A DNA stretch of 64,000 nt from Kribbella sp. NBC_00382 (GTDB lineage: Bacteria; Actinomycetota; Actinomycetes; Propionibacteriales; Kribbellaceae). Positions 24,808 through 33,824 of the stretch are shown here, in pieces (position 1 is the first letter of the stretch; every line of letters begins with the position of its first letter). Where the stretch lies: the NCBI RefSeq assembly GCF_036067295.1, contig NZ_CP107954.1, positions 6,758,001 through 6,822,000 of the forward strand. The letters are read 5' to 3'. The translations under genes and the position numbers were made by a program. The notes under the pieces were generated by a model, which was not told the origin of the DNA, did not search any database, and worked only from the letters and a program-made list of their open reading frames with translations.

Positions 24808-25758
24808 GTGATCACCCTCGAAGCACTCAGCAAGCGGTACGGCGAGACGACCGCCGTGGACGCGTTGGACCTGACCGTCTCGCCCGGCCAGGTGACCGGC
24901 TTCCTCGGCCCGAACGGCGCCGGCAAGTCGACCACGATGCGGATGATCCTCGGGCTCGACACGGCCACCGAAGGCCGCGCGCTTGTCGACGGACGCCCGT
25001 ACGCCGATTGGCCGGCCCCACTCGCCAAGGTCGGCGCCCTGCTCGACGCCAAGGCGCTGCATCCCCGGCGGACGGCCCGCAACCACCTCATCGCGATGGC
25101 CCGCAGCAACGGGATCCCGGTCAGCCGGGTCGACGAGGTCCTGACGATCGTCGGGCTGGACGAGGTCGCCCGCAAGCGCGCCGGACAGTACTCCCTCGGC
25201 ATGGGCCAGCGACTAGGGATCGCTGGCGCATTGCTGGGCGACCCTGAAGTACTGATGTTCGACGAGCCGGTGAACGGTCTCGATCCGGACGGCGTCCGCT
25301 GGGTACGCCGATTGATGCGCCGGCTCGCCGCTGAGGGGCGGACCGTCTTCGTGTCCAGCCACCTGATGAGCGAGATGCAATTGACGGCAGACCAGCTCGT
25401 CGTGATCGGTCGCGGCCGCTTGATCGCCGATGCGCCGATCGCCGACGTCATCGCGGGATCGTCCCGGACGACCGTGCGCATCGGGATTCCGTCGCCGGCC
25501 GACCTCGCCGTACTCCGGGACCGGCTGATCGTCGAGGCGGAACAGGTCGAGACTGTGCCATTGCTGACCCCACCCCACCACCCCGGTCAGGTACCCGGCC
25601 AGCTGATCGTCACCGGCGTACCGGCTGAGCGGGTTGGCGATCTCGCGCACGAGCTCGGAGTACGGCTGCATGAGCTGCATACCGAGCGGGCCTCGCTGGA
25701 GGAGGCCTACATGGAGCTCACCGCGGACAGCGTCGAGTACGGCGTGGTGGCGGGATGA
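24808..25758 (+). CDS. ABC transporter ATP-binding protein
   Basis: The 316-residue ATPase has Walker A GPNGAGKST near residue 35, the signature YSLGMGQRLG near 132 (LGMGQ instead of LSGGQ, common for this drug-exporter subfamily), Walker B VLMFDEP near 150 and the switch HLM. A C-terminal regulatory extension follows. The GTG at 24808 has AGAAGGGG upstream. It overlaps the DedA gene, which overlaps the permease, so ATPase, DedA and permease are one coupled operon. It powers export of an unknown compound, similar to bacitracin or antibiotic exporters. Confidence 0.88.
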   Translation: MITLEALSKRYGETTAVDALDLTVSPGQVTGFLGPNGAGKSTTMRMILGLDTATEGRALVDGRPYADWPAPLAKVGALLDAKALHPRRTARNHLIAMARSNGIPVSRVDEVLTIVGLDEVARKRAGQYSLGMGQRLGIAGALLGDPEVLMFDEPVNGLDPDGVRWVRRLMRRLAAEGRTVFVSSHLMSEMQLTADQLVVIGRGRLIADAPIADVIAGSSRTTVRIGIPSPADLAVLRDRLIVEAEQVETVPLLTPPHHPGQVPGQLIVTGVPAERVGDLAHELGVRLHELHTERASLEEAYMELTADSVEYGVVAG

Positions 25759-26399
25759 GCGACGCGATCCTGCACTTCACGCAGGAACTGATGTCGTCGT
25801 GGTGGATCTACCTGGCTCTGTTCGGCTTCGCTGCACTGGACGGGTTCTTCCCTGCGATCCCGAGCGAGACGCTTGTCGTCACGGCTGGCGTCTTCGCCGC
25901 GACTGGAGGGCCCAACCTGTACGTCGTGATCGCGATGGCTGCAGCCGGTGCGTTCCTCGGAGACCACGTCTCGTACTTGCTCGGCCGAGGTGCCGGCGGC
26001 AGGTTGCTCGACCGCCTCGAACCGGGAACGAAGCGGCACAAGCTGTCGCTGTGGGCGCGCAACGCCCTTGATGAGCGTGGCGGGTTAGTACTCGTCGTCG
26101 CTCGCTACGTCCCCGGCGGCCGGACCGCGGTGACGCTGACGATGGGCGCGGTCCGCTATCCCCTGCGCAACTTCTCCCTCTTCGCCGCGTTGGCCACTGT
26201 CAGCTGGGGCCTGTACTGCTCGCTGGTCGGCTACCTCGGCGGCAAGGCGTTCGAGGACAACCCGCTCAAGGGCGTCGTCCTCGGCATCGGCCTGGCGCTC
26301 GGCGTGACGCTGATCGTCGAAGCCATCCGCCACCACCGCCGGACCCCTGAACCTCAGGTCGAGGGTCAGCCCGAACTAGTCGAAGCAGGAGACCGATGA
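25755..26399 (+). CDS. DedA family membrane protein
   Basis: The 214-residue protein has the DedA/SNARE-associated domain: DGFFPAIPSETLVVTAG near residue 29, GDHVSYLLGRGAG near 70 and the ARYVPGGRT motif near 116 with its essential Arg, then C-terminal helices. DedA proteins are membrane transporters or lipid scramblases of the undecaprenyl phosphate/phosphatidylethanolamine type. It is embedded between the ABC ATPase and permease genes with 4-base overlaps on both sides, so its product is made in step with the exporter. Confidence 0.88.
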   Translation: MSDAILHFTQELMSSWWIYLALFGFAALDGFFPAIPSETLVVTAGVFAATGGPNLYVVIAMAAAGAFLGDHVSYLLGRGAGGRLLDRLEPGTKRHKLSLWARNALDERGGLVLVVARYVPGGRTAVTLTMGAVRYPLRNFSLFAALATVSWGLYCSLVGYLGGKAFEDNPLKGVVLGIGLALGVTLIVEAIRHHRRTPEPQVEGQPELVEAGDR

Positions 26400-27193
26400 C
26401 CACGGCAACCATCACGGTCCAGCGAAGGTCGAGCGGCCTGCGGGGCGCGATCGCGTCCGAGTGGACCAAACTCTGGACGGTCCGCTCGAGCTGGCTGAAC
26501 ATCGTCGCAGCCTTGGTGCTGACCGGACTGCTGGCTGTGCAGTTCGGCTTCTCGACCGCCTACGACTACGAGAACCGCGCGTACGAAGGGGTCATGGACA
26601 AGTCGGCTGTCGGCGGGGTGGCGGTCTCGTCGATGACGATCGTGCAGGTCGTCGTCGCGGCGTTCGCGATGCTGCTGGTCACCTCGGAGTACGCGACCGG
26701 CAGCATCCGCTCAACGCTGCAATGGACTCCGGTACGCCGGAACGTAGTACTCGCCAAGGCGATCGTCCTGGCCCCGGTGCTGTTCATCTACACCTTGCTG
26801 CTCAGCGTCGTCGCGTCGATCACCGGCGGCCTGGCGATGGGCCAGTGGGCCGACTGGGACCTGAAGACGCTGGTCATCGACCTGCTCTCGGTCGCTACCT
26901 ACGTCACCCTCGCGGGGCTCTTCGCCGCCGGCATCGCCTTCATCATCAGAAGCACCGCCGGCACCCTCACGGCAGCCTTCCTGCTCCTGATCGTCATCCC
27001 GATGATGATGAGCCAGAGCAGCATCCGGGCCCTCATCTGGCTAGCCGCCCTACTCCCCGGCGGCGCCGGCCAGAACTACCTCTCCAGCTCCACCGATCCC
27101 CTATCCCCCACAACCAGCCTCCTGGTCCTGCTCACCTGGGCAGCCGGAGCCCTCTACGCCGGCTACACAGTCCTCACCCGCCGCGACGCCTGA
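26396..27193 (+). CDS. ABC transporter permease
   Basis: The 265-residue protein has six hydrophobic helices and the ABC-2 type start SEWTKLWTVRSSWLN near residue 21 and TSEYATGSIRSTL near 97, both typical for ABC-2 permeases of drug or lantibiotic export. Its ATG overlaps the DedA stop (ATGA). It pairs with the ATPase at 24808 in a membrane export complex. The substrate is not indicated. Confidence 0.88.
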   Translation: MTTATITVQRRSSGLRGAIASEWTKLWTVRSSWLNIVAALVLTGLLAVQFGFSTAYDYENRAYEGVMDKSAVGGVAVSSMTIVQVVVAAFAMLLVTSEYATGSIRSTLQWTPVRRNVVLAKAIVLAPVLFIYTLLLSVVASITGGLAMGQWADWDLKTLVIDLLSVATYVTLAGLFAAGIAFIIRSTAGTLTAAFLLLIVIPMMMSQSSIRALIWLAALLPGGAGQNYLSSSTDPLSPTTSLLVLLTWAAGALYAGYTVLTRRDA

Positions 27194-27227
27194 CCCCCGC
27201 CCAGCCGGACTCGGGCACCAAGGCGGC

Positions 27228-27301
27228 ACCTTGAACGGGAGTGGCGACCTTGAACACGAAATGGCGACCTTGAACAAGTTATTACTTGTTCAAGGTCGCC
27301 A
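27228..27301. repeat. Direct repeats running into an 18-bp perfect hairpin
   Basis: ACCTTGAAC occurs three times at about 20-base spacing (27228, 27247, 27267); the last copies are GGCGACCTTGAAC. The final copy forms the arm of an 18-bp perfect inverted repeat, TGGCGACCTTGAACAAGT at 27262-27279, with TATT as loop and the complement to 27301. It lies between convergent genes and may be a terminator or a dispersed repeat. Confidence 0.75.
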
Positions 27302-27344
27302 CTGGGTGTTCAAGCCCGCACCTTCTCGACGGTGCGGTTGGTGT

Positions 27345-28880
27345 TCAGCGAGGGACGTTGAGTGCGATGGTGACTTGTTCGGCGACCTTGGCGGCCAGCT
27401 CGAGTGCGGCGCGGCGGGTGGCCGGCTGGAGGGCTGAGTGGTCCAGGGGGCCTTCGGCGGCGATGTGGGGGTCGGTGGGGATGTCGACCACGGCGGCTGC
27501 GCGCGATTCGAAGTACGGGCGGAGCTGCTTCTCGACCTCCTTGTTGACGTCGCCGGGGCCGTTGCTGACCGCAATGACCGCGCGGCGGATCAACCGCTGC
27601 GCGTCCGGACCCTGGTGGTCGAGCTCCTCCAGCATCTGCACGGCGGCGGCGCAGGACAGGCTCTTCCACTTGATCGGGATGACCAGGACGTCGGACGCCT
27701 TCATCGCCTCGCGCCAGTTGCTGGAACCCTCGTTGTTGCCGGTGTCGATGACCAGCACCTTGTAGAAGCGGCTCAGCAGCCGGTGGATCTGGTCGAAGTC
27801 CTTCGCCTCGATCTGCGCGTACGTCGTCGTCGCGGACGTCAGTACGTCGTACTGCCCCGACACCTGATGACGCAGGTACGCACCGACATCGCCGAGCCGC
27901 GCATCCGGCTGGGTGAGCATTTGCATCGCCTGCAGCAGATCCGTCACGGTCGAGCGGCTGTTGGTGTCATGCGTACGCAGGTGCATGTTGCCGCGCAGCT
28001 CATTGTTGTCCCAGGCCACTACCCCGCCACCACGGGCCTGACCGAGCGCGCCGGCCAGCAGCAGCGTGGTCGGCGTCTTGCCCGATCCGCCCTTCGGGTT
28101 GGCGATCGTCACCGTGACGGGCCGCCGGAAGGCAGTCGCCGCAGTAGCGCGAGCAATGCGCTCCAGCCGCTCAGAGGTGCCCGGGCGCAACCGCAGTACG
28201 CTGCGAACGCCCTTCTCGGCAGGAGCTTCCCGCGGCAACGGCAGAGCCTGCAGCAGCTCGTCTGCGCGGTACGAGACCTGGCGATCCGGCTGCGGCGCTC
28301 CCTGGCCGGGAATGCCTTGCGGGAAGAAGTGCTGCGCGGCCGGGGACAGCTGCGGCGACTGCTGACCGGCTGGCTCCTGGGTGGGCTGCGTCCACGGGTC
28401 CGCTGCCGGCTCCGGCGTACCGGACCTGGTCCAGGACTCCCCTGTCGGCTCATACCCGGCTGACTTGCTCCACGGGTCCGCAGCAGGCTCCGGCTTGGTC
28501 CGTGCTTCTGCGGCAGGCTCCGCGGCCGGCTGCTGGGTCCAGGCGTCGGCTGCGGGCTCTGCGGCCGGCTTGGTCCACGGGTCCGGGGCGGCGCTGGGTG
28601 TCTCGGCAGGCTGGGACCACGAGTCGCCAGGGAACTCCTGGGACAGCGCGTCCGACTGCTCCTCCTCCACGGCCTCGTCCTCGACCTCGTCCGGGTCGGG
28701 AGTCGCCTGGCTGCTCACCGGCGGTTTGTTCTGCGCAGGCGGCGGTGGGGGCGGTGGCGTGGTGGGAGCTGGGTTGGGATCCGGCTGGGTCCAGGACGGG
28801 GTCGGCTGCCACATCCTCCGGACCTCGGCCGCAGCCGCTTCCCGGTCCTTGTGCTGTCCGGAGTTGTGCGAGTCGGTCAC
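27345..28880 (-). CDS. ParA/MinD-like ATPase with proline-rich N-terminus
   Basis: The 511-residue protein has a disordered N-terminal 200 residues rich in Pro, Gln and Trp, with degenerate units of the type EPAADPWTQ, and a C-terminal P-loop domain. The deviant Walker A reads KGGSGKTPTT near residue 265, with Pro where Ser/Thr is usual after GKT. A later DTGNN motif near 370 matches Walker B. The overall layout resembles EspI-like ATPases of type VII secretion, but no ESX genes are near. It starts with GTG at 28880. Confidence 0.78.
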   Translation of the reverse strand: MTDSHNSGQHKDREAAAAEVRRMWQPTPSWTQPDPNPAPTTPPPPPPPAQNKPPVSSQATPDPDEVEDEAVEEEQSDALSQEFPGDSWSQPAETPSAAPDPWTKPAAEPAADAWTQQPAAEPAAEARTKPEPAADPWSKSAGYEPTGESWTRSGTPEPAADPWTQPTQEPAGQQSPQLSPAAQHFFPQGIPGQGAPQPDRQVSYRADELLQALPLPREAPAEKGVRSVLRLRPGTSERLERIARATAATAFRRPVTVTIANPKGGSGKTPTTLLLAGALGQARGGGVVAWDNNELRGNMHLRTHDTNSRSTVTDLLQAMQMLTQPDARLGDVGAYLRHQVSGQYDVLTSATTTYAQIEAKDFDQIHRLLSRFYKVLVIDTGNNEGSSNWREAMKASDVLVIPIKWKSLSCAAAVQMLEELDHQGPDAQRLIRRAVIAVSNGPGDVNKEVEKQLRPYFESRAAAVVDIPTDPHIAAEGPLDHSALQPATRRAALELAAKVAEQVTIALNVPR

Positions 28881-29085
28881 GACCTAGATCCCCCGATTCT
28901 GTGAGAGGGGGCGGGGCTGCCGCTCCCCTGGGGCTGTTGAAGGGTGTATCCCAGGCACCAATCCACCCGGGAGGTCCACTATCCCATGACCGGGTGTCCA
29001 GGCGATGTCACCCGCCGGAGCGTCGGCCGGCCACCCGGATACTGCCCGTCGCAGGCCCCGGTCCGCCGGCGCTGGCCGGTAACGG

Positions 29086-29754
29086 TCAATCCGAGACCAG
29101 CCCGGCCTCGTAGGCAACGATCGCGGCCTGGACCCGGTTCTTCACCGCGAGGCGGGTGAGCACGGCGCTGACGTAGGCCTTGACGGTCCCTTCGACGAGG
29201 TACAGCCGTCCGGCGATCTCGGCATTGGAGAGCCCGGAGCCGACCAGGGCCAGTACTTCGCGTTCCCGCGGGCTGAGCACGCCGACCTGCTCTTTCGCCG
29301 CCGCGGCGCGTGCCATGCGACCACCGCCGGTACCGGCGCCGAGCTCGGCGATCACCCGGTGAGCGATCTTCGGGGACAGGTACGCCGCGCCTTCGGCGAC
29401 TGCCTTCAGTCCAGCGATCAGCTCATGGGGATCGCCCGACTTCAGCAGGAATCCGCTGGCGCCGTCGCCGAGCGCCTTCGCGATGTACGCGTCCTCGGAG
29501 AAGGTGGTGAGCATGACGACGGCTGTCTCGGGAACGGTCCGCTTGATCTCGGCGCCGGCCGCGAGCCCGTCCATCCTCGGCATCCGGATGTCGAGCACGG
29601 CGACGTCGGGCCGGTGGCGTTGGGTGAGCGCGATGGCTTCCTGTCCATCGGCGGCCTCGGCGACGACCTCGATCAGCTCGTCCGAACCGAGGATGGCGCG
29701 CACACCCGCCCGAACCATCGCTTCGTCATCAGCAAGCAAAACCCTGATCGTCAC
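29086..29754 (-). CDS. LuxR/NarL-type response regulator
   Basis: The 222-residue regulator has a receiver domain with phospho-acceptor Asp in AVLDIRMP near residue 53, a Lys in FLLKSGDP near 104 and a C-terminal LuxR-type helix-turn-helix (LSPREREVLALVGSGLSNAE near 158). The start is the GTG at 29754, overlapping the kinase stop (GTGA), so the pair is coupled. The target genes are unknown. Confidence 0.9.
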   Translation of the reverse strand: MTIRVLLADDEAMVRAGVRAILGSDELIEVVAEAADGQEAIALTQRHRPDVAVLDIRMPRMDGLAAGAEIKRTVPETAVVMLTTFSEDAYIAKALGDGASGFLLKSGDPHELIAGLKAVAEGAAYLSPKIAHRVIAELGAGTGGGRMARAAAAKEQVGVLSPREREVLALVGSGLSNAEIAGRLYLVEGTVKAYVSAVLTRLAVKNRVQAAIVAYEAGLVSD

Positions 29755-31661
29755 GGCGTCCCTTCGGTGGTGGGCTGGGCTTCGCTCGGTTGGCCTTCGG
29801 TGGCGGGGAGCTCTGGTTGTACTGAGCCGGTCTGGACGGTGGCCTTGGCCACCAGCAGGCCGTTCTGGAAGCAGAGCCGATAGGCGTAGGTGGTCGAGAA
29901 CGGCGCGTCCGGCCGGTAGAAGCGGCAGCTCCACTCCTTCGGCTGCTGGACCCGATCGGTCGGAGCATCGAGCATCTGCATGTCCGGCAATCGGGTCTCG
30001 ACCTCGTCGAGCGGCTGCCCGACCTGGATCGCGTCATAGTCGGCCGGCCGCAGGATAGAGCTGTACCCGACGACCATGTAGTAGCCGAGGGCAACCAATC
30101 CGACGACGGCCCCGATCGCGACCGGCGCGGCAACCGCCGTGATCAACCCACGCCGGGCATTCCGCCGTACCGTCGCCCGCTCATCCGCCGCCCCAACACC
30201 AACCGGTACTTCAGCCTCGGCCGGCCCACCAGCTCGCGGAATCCGAGCCAGTACCTCGAATCCCCCACCACTCCGCCCCTCCGCCCGCAACGACCCACCG
30301 ACCAACCGGACCCGCTCCCCCAACCCCGCCAACCCCCGACCGCCGGCCCCGCGCCCGGCGTCTGCCCGCCGACCGGCGGCCGCGCTGGCCGCCTCGAAGC
30401 CGCCCGCCCCGACCTCCATCAAGCCCGCCGCTCCCCGTCCACCCACCTCCGCATTGCCCGACCCCGCGATACGCCGACCACCCGCCCTCGTGTTGCCCAA
30501 ACCCGCCTCACCCCGACCAACCGCCGTCGTGTTCCCCGCCCCCACCCCACCCCGACCAACCGGCTCCGCGTTGTTCGCCAGCCTCGCCTCACGCCGGCCA
30601 GGCGCCTCCGCGGTCGTCGACCCTGCGGCGGATCGTCGGGCGGCATGGGTGTTCGGCGGGCCGGGGGCAGGGTCGTTCAGCACTCGGACGTCGACGTGGT
30701 CGTCGACGTGCGACACAATCACCGTGACGTCGGCGCCTGGGGCGTGTTTGCTCGCGTTGGTGAGGGACTCCTGGACGATCCGGTGGACGGCGCGGTCGAC
30801 CATCGGGGACAGCTCGGAGTTACCCTCCTGGACGAGCTTCACCTCCAGGCCGGATGCGGCCGCTCGCTCGACGAGGTCGGCCACAGTCTCCTGCGCCGGT
30901 ACGACCGACGCCTCGCCATCACGGAGTACGCCGATGATCTCGCCGAGCCGTTCCGTAGCGGTGGCTGCTGCCTCGCGAAGCTCGGTAGCGGCGCGGCGAT
31001 GGCGCTCGGGGAGTTCCGCGTCGACCTCCAAGGCGGCGGCTCGCAACGCGATCAGGCTGAGTTCGTGGCCGACCGAGTCGTGCATGTCCTCGGCGATCCG
31101 GGAGCGCTCTCTGAGTCGTTCCTGCGCGATCTCCATCCGGTGTTCGCGCTCGATCCGCTCGGCGCGATCCCAGCCGGCGGTGGCGAGCAACGCCTGCTGC
31201 GCGCGGTACCGGCCGATCAACCACGGGAGCACGACGACGAGCAGCCCGAGCAACAGGATCAGCAGCCAGCTCAGTACCGTCTCGGTCACCGGGATGTCGG
31301 GATGCACGACCAGGCCGAGGATCAGCAACGCGGCCAGCTGACCGCAGGACATGATCACGAACGGCCGCAGCTGCGTTTCCCGGCGCCCGGAAACGTAGCT
31401 CAGCAACGAGATCGCCGGGATCAGCGCGATCGGAACGCCGAGAGTCGTTCCGAGGCTGACGGCCAGGATGACGACCTCGGTGGCGATCACGAGGCCCAGC
31501 CCGATCACCGGGCGGGAGCGGCGGAGCAGGATGGCGACGGCCAGTACGGCGAGGCAGCCGGCCCTCATCCAGAGCGGGTCGTTCCGGGCACCACTCTCGG
31601 CGAGCACCAGGAGCGAGAGTCCGGCCCATAGCCCGAAGTCACCCGCGCGCGTCCACGTCAC
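29751..31661 (-). CDS. NarL-type sensor histidine kinase with a repeat insertion and C-terminal sensor
   Basis: The 636-residue kinase has five or more membrane helices to about residue 160, the His motif EDMHDSVGHELS near 194 and an HATPase domain with N-box HRIVQESLTNASKHA near 292. Between NDPAPG near 329 and the G-box GRGLAGLGERV near 442 lies an extra ~100 residues of degenerate Gly/Arg/Ala repeats in place of the short ATP lid. After the kinase core, a further membrane helix (about 507-535) leads to an external domain of about 100 residues with two Cys. Start is GTG at 31661. It transfers phosphate to the coupled regulator. Confidence 0.85.
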   Translation of the reverse strand: MTWTRAGDFGLWAGLSLLVLAESGARNDPLWMRAGCLAVLAVAILLRRSRPVIGLGLVIATEVVILAVSLGTTLGVPIALIPAISLLSYVSGRRETQLRPFVIMSCGQLAALLILGLVVHPDIPVTETVLSWLLILLLGLLVVVLPWLIGRYRAQQALLATAGWDRAERIEREHRMEIAQERLRERSRIAEDMHDSVGHELSLIALRAAALEVDAELPERHRRAATELREAAATATERLGEIIGVLRDGEASVVPAQETVADLVERAAASGLEVKLVQEGNSELSPMVDRAVHRIVQESLTNASKHAPGADVTVIVSHVDDHVDVRVLNDPAPGPPNTHAARRSAAGSTTAEAPGRREARLANNAEPVGRGGVGAGNTTAVGRGEAGLGNTRAGGRRIAGSGNAEVGGRGAAGLMEVGAGGFEAASAAAGRRADAGRGAGGRGLAGLGERVRLVGGSLRAEGRSGGGFEVLARIPRAGGPAEAEVPVGVGAADERATVRRNARRGLITAVAAPVAIGAVVGLVALGYYMVVGYSSILRPADYDAIQVGQPLDEVETRLPDMQMLDAPTDRVQQPKEWSCRFYRPDAPFSTTYAYRLCFQNGLLVAKATVQTGSVQPELPATEGQPSEAQPTTEGTP

Positions 31662-31742
31662 ACCCCCGACGCTACACAGAAGCGCGCTTCCCGGAGTACT
31701 GCCGAAAGTCAGGCGTTCTCCCTGGCTGAGTGGCGGCGGGGT

Positions 31743-32855
31743 TCAGTTGCGGTCGGCATCGATCAGGTGGAACGGGACCAGGGAGAGCTTCGGGACGGAT
31801 TCGCCGCGGAGTTGGGCCAGCAGCAGGTCGACGGCCTGTTTGCCCATCTCGCGCTGGTCCTGCCGGACGTGCAGGAACGGCGGGCCGGCGATCGGATCGC
31901 CCGGTGAGTCGAAGCAGCTGATCACCAGATCGCTCGGTTTCAGCGCGCGATCCAGCATCCTCGCCAGGTTGTACTCGCACGCAACGAACGCGGTCACCTC
32001 GGGGAAGCGGTTCCGGAACGCCCGGATCAGCTCGAGATCCGACCGAACGCTCTCCGGCGTGAACGATCCCGGCAACGTACTGCGCAACTCGGTCAGCTGA
32101 TGCGGCTGGTACTGACCGGATGCCCGCTCCGCGAACGCCGACCGGAAGCCCTCCAGCCGGTCCTCGATGCTCGACGTGTTCAACGGCGGCGGCGACACGA
32201 ACGCGATGTGCCGATGCCCCCGATCAAGCAGCCGCTCGGTCAAGGCACGCGACGCGGCGACGTTGTCTGTATGCACGGCCGACACCGGTATGCCCGACAG
32301 ATGCCGGTCGACGAGTACGAGCGGAAACCCGTCGAGCACCTGGCGGAGGAGGCTCGCGTTGTAGAAGTCGCCGTGTACCGGGAAAACGATCAGCCCGTCG
32401 ACCTCGCCCGATGCGACCAGGGACTCCACGGCCTGCTCCTCATCGGCTTGCCTGCCGCGGGTGCGTCGTACGATCAAATTTGCGCCTTCTTCGGCGCAGC
32501 GCTCCTCGATCGACTGGAGCAATTCGAGGCCGTACGCCTCCGACACATCCGGTATGACGAGGGCGATCGACCCCGGTACATGGTGGCGTCGCGCCGGGCG
32601 GAGCGCTCCCTTGAGCGGCGCGGTCACACCCTCCAGGTTCGGCAACTGCTTGACGACGAACGATCCTTTGCCCCGGATGCGTTCGATCAGCCCGGCTTCC
32701 CGTAGTACCTCGAGAGCGCGCTTGGAAGTGATCCGGCTGACCTCGAACTGCGCCGCCAGCTCCATCTCGGACGCCACCCGATCCCCCGGCCCGAGCACCC
32801 CACTGCGGATCTCCTCGAGCACATGCGTACTGATCCGCTCGTACAGCAGAACCAC
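31743..32855 (-). CDS. GntR-type HTH with LacI-type sugar-binding domain regulator
   Basis: The 370-residue regulator has an N-terminal GntR winged helix (MELAAQFEVSRITSKRALEVL near residue 28, described here by its core) and a C-terminal periplasmic-binding-type domain beginning SIALVIPDVSEAYG near 96, the AraR/GntR-LacI fusion type. These regulators release DNA when binding a sugar. The GTG at 32855 follows GGAAGG at 7 bases. Overlapping inverted repeats lie just upstream. It is divergent from an SDR gene, its likely target. Confidence 0.88.
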   Translation of the reverse strand: MVLLYERISTHVLEEIRSGVLGPGDRVASEMELAAQFEVSRITSKRALEVLREAGLIERIRGKGSFVVKQLPNLEGVTAPLKGALRPARRHHVPGSIALVIPDVSEAYGLELLQSIEERCAEEGANLIVRRTRGRQADEEQAVESLVASGEVDGLIVFPVHGDFYNASLLRQVLDGFPLVLVDRHLSGIPVSAVHTDNVAASRALTERLLDRGHRHIAFVSPPPLNTSSIEDRLEGFRSAFAERASGQYQPHQLTELRSTLPGSFTPESVRSDLELIRAFRNRFPEVTAFVACEYNLARMLDRALKPSDLVISCFDSPGDPIAGPPFLHVRQDQREMGKQAVDLLLAQLRGESVPKLSLVPFHLIDADRN

Positions 32856-32871
32856 ACCATCGCCTTCCCAC

Positions 32872-32891
32872 TCAACAAGTTGATATACCAA
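32872..32891. promoter_or_regulatory. Candidate operator between GntR/LacI regulator and SDR gene
   Basis: TCAAC-aa-GTTGA (32872-32883) overlaps the near-palindrome TTGATATACCAA (32880-32891). They sit 17-36 bases before the regulator start in otherwise GC-rich sequence and are probable binding sites for the regulator itself. Confidence 0.5.
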
Positions 32892-33041
32892 ACCAGCCCT
32901 ATTCCCCAGAGGCAAGCACCCCGCTTGACCTATACCAACCTGTTGCGTCCTACAGCAGTCCCCTCGCGCGGCGCGACCACAGGGTGCGTCGGCAGTTCCT
33001 GTCGGTGGTAGCGGGGAGGGTGGTGGGTGGAGGTGATCGGC

Positions 33042-33758
33042 GTGCAGATTGCGGGCGAGGTTGCGGTGGTTACGGGTGCGGCGGTGGGGATCGGGCGGGC
33101 GATTGCTCAGCGGTTGGCGGGTGAAGGGGCTGAGGTGATGTTGGCCGATATCGATGAGGATGGCGGGCGGGAGGCCTGCGAGTTGATCGGGGCGGCTGCC
33201 ACCTTCGTACGGGTTGATATGCGGGATGACGACGCGGTGGCTCGGCTGATGGAGTGCCGGCCGCGGATTCTGGTCAACAACGCGGGTGGTGGGGCTGTAC
33301 TGCGGCCTTGCTTTCCTGAGGCGACTGTTGAGCGATGGTCCGCGTCGCTCGACCTCAACCTGCGGGCTCCGATGGTCGCGACGCAGCTCGCGATCGGTCC
33401 GATGCGCGATGCGGGCGGAGGGGCTGTAATCAACATGAGTTCGACTGCGGGGCTGGGGTTCGGCGCGCATGTCTCGCCCGAGTACAGCGCCGCCAAGGCT
33501 GCATTGATTCGGTTCACCGCGACGCTCGCGCCGCTGCGGGAGTCGCATGGCGTCCGGGTCAACTGCGTGGTGCCTGATTGGGTGGCGACCGAGCGTGGCA
33601 TCTCGGAGTACGAGGAAATGCCGGAGGCCGAACGCGGCCTCGCCCAGGTGCCGCTGGCGACGTTGACCGATGCGGTGGTCGACCTCATCGCCGACGACTC
33701 GGTCGCGGGCAGGGCGATCCACCTGCTGCGCGGCGCAGCGCCGTACTTCCTCAGCTGA
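33042..33758 (+). CDS. Short-chain dehydrogenase/reductase
   Basis: The 238-residue NAD(P)-dependent oxidoreductase has the TGAAVGIG cofactor motif near residue 11, NNAGGG near 84 and the catalytic YSAAK near 148-152. The GTG at 33042 gives the usual SDR N-terminus and has GGAGG eight bases before it; the earlier GTG at 33027 does not. Its divergent neighbour is a sugar-type regulator, so a polyol or sugar substrate is possible, but not proven. Confidence 0.85.
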   Translation: MQIAGEVAVVTGAAVGIGRAIAQRLAGEGAEVMLADIDEDGGREACELIGAAATFVRVDMRDDDAVARLMECRPRILVNNAGGGAVLRPCFPEATVERWSASLDLNLRAPMVATQLAIGPMRDAGGGAVINMSSTAGLGFGAHVSPEYSAAKAALIRFTATLAPLRESHGVRVNCVVPDWVATERGISEYEEMPEAERGLAQVPLATLTDAVVDLIADDSVAGRAIHLLRGAAPYFLS

Positions 33759-33824
33759 CAAGTGCCGCACTTCGGCTGACGGCGAAAGCTTCCCGACGCC
33801 CCCACCGGCTGACAACATGCCGCC

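Noticed and set aside
33027..33041. An earlier GTG start for the SDR
   Set aside because: The ribosome-binding GGAGG lies inside this extension, so the start at 33042 is favoured.
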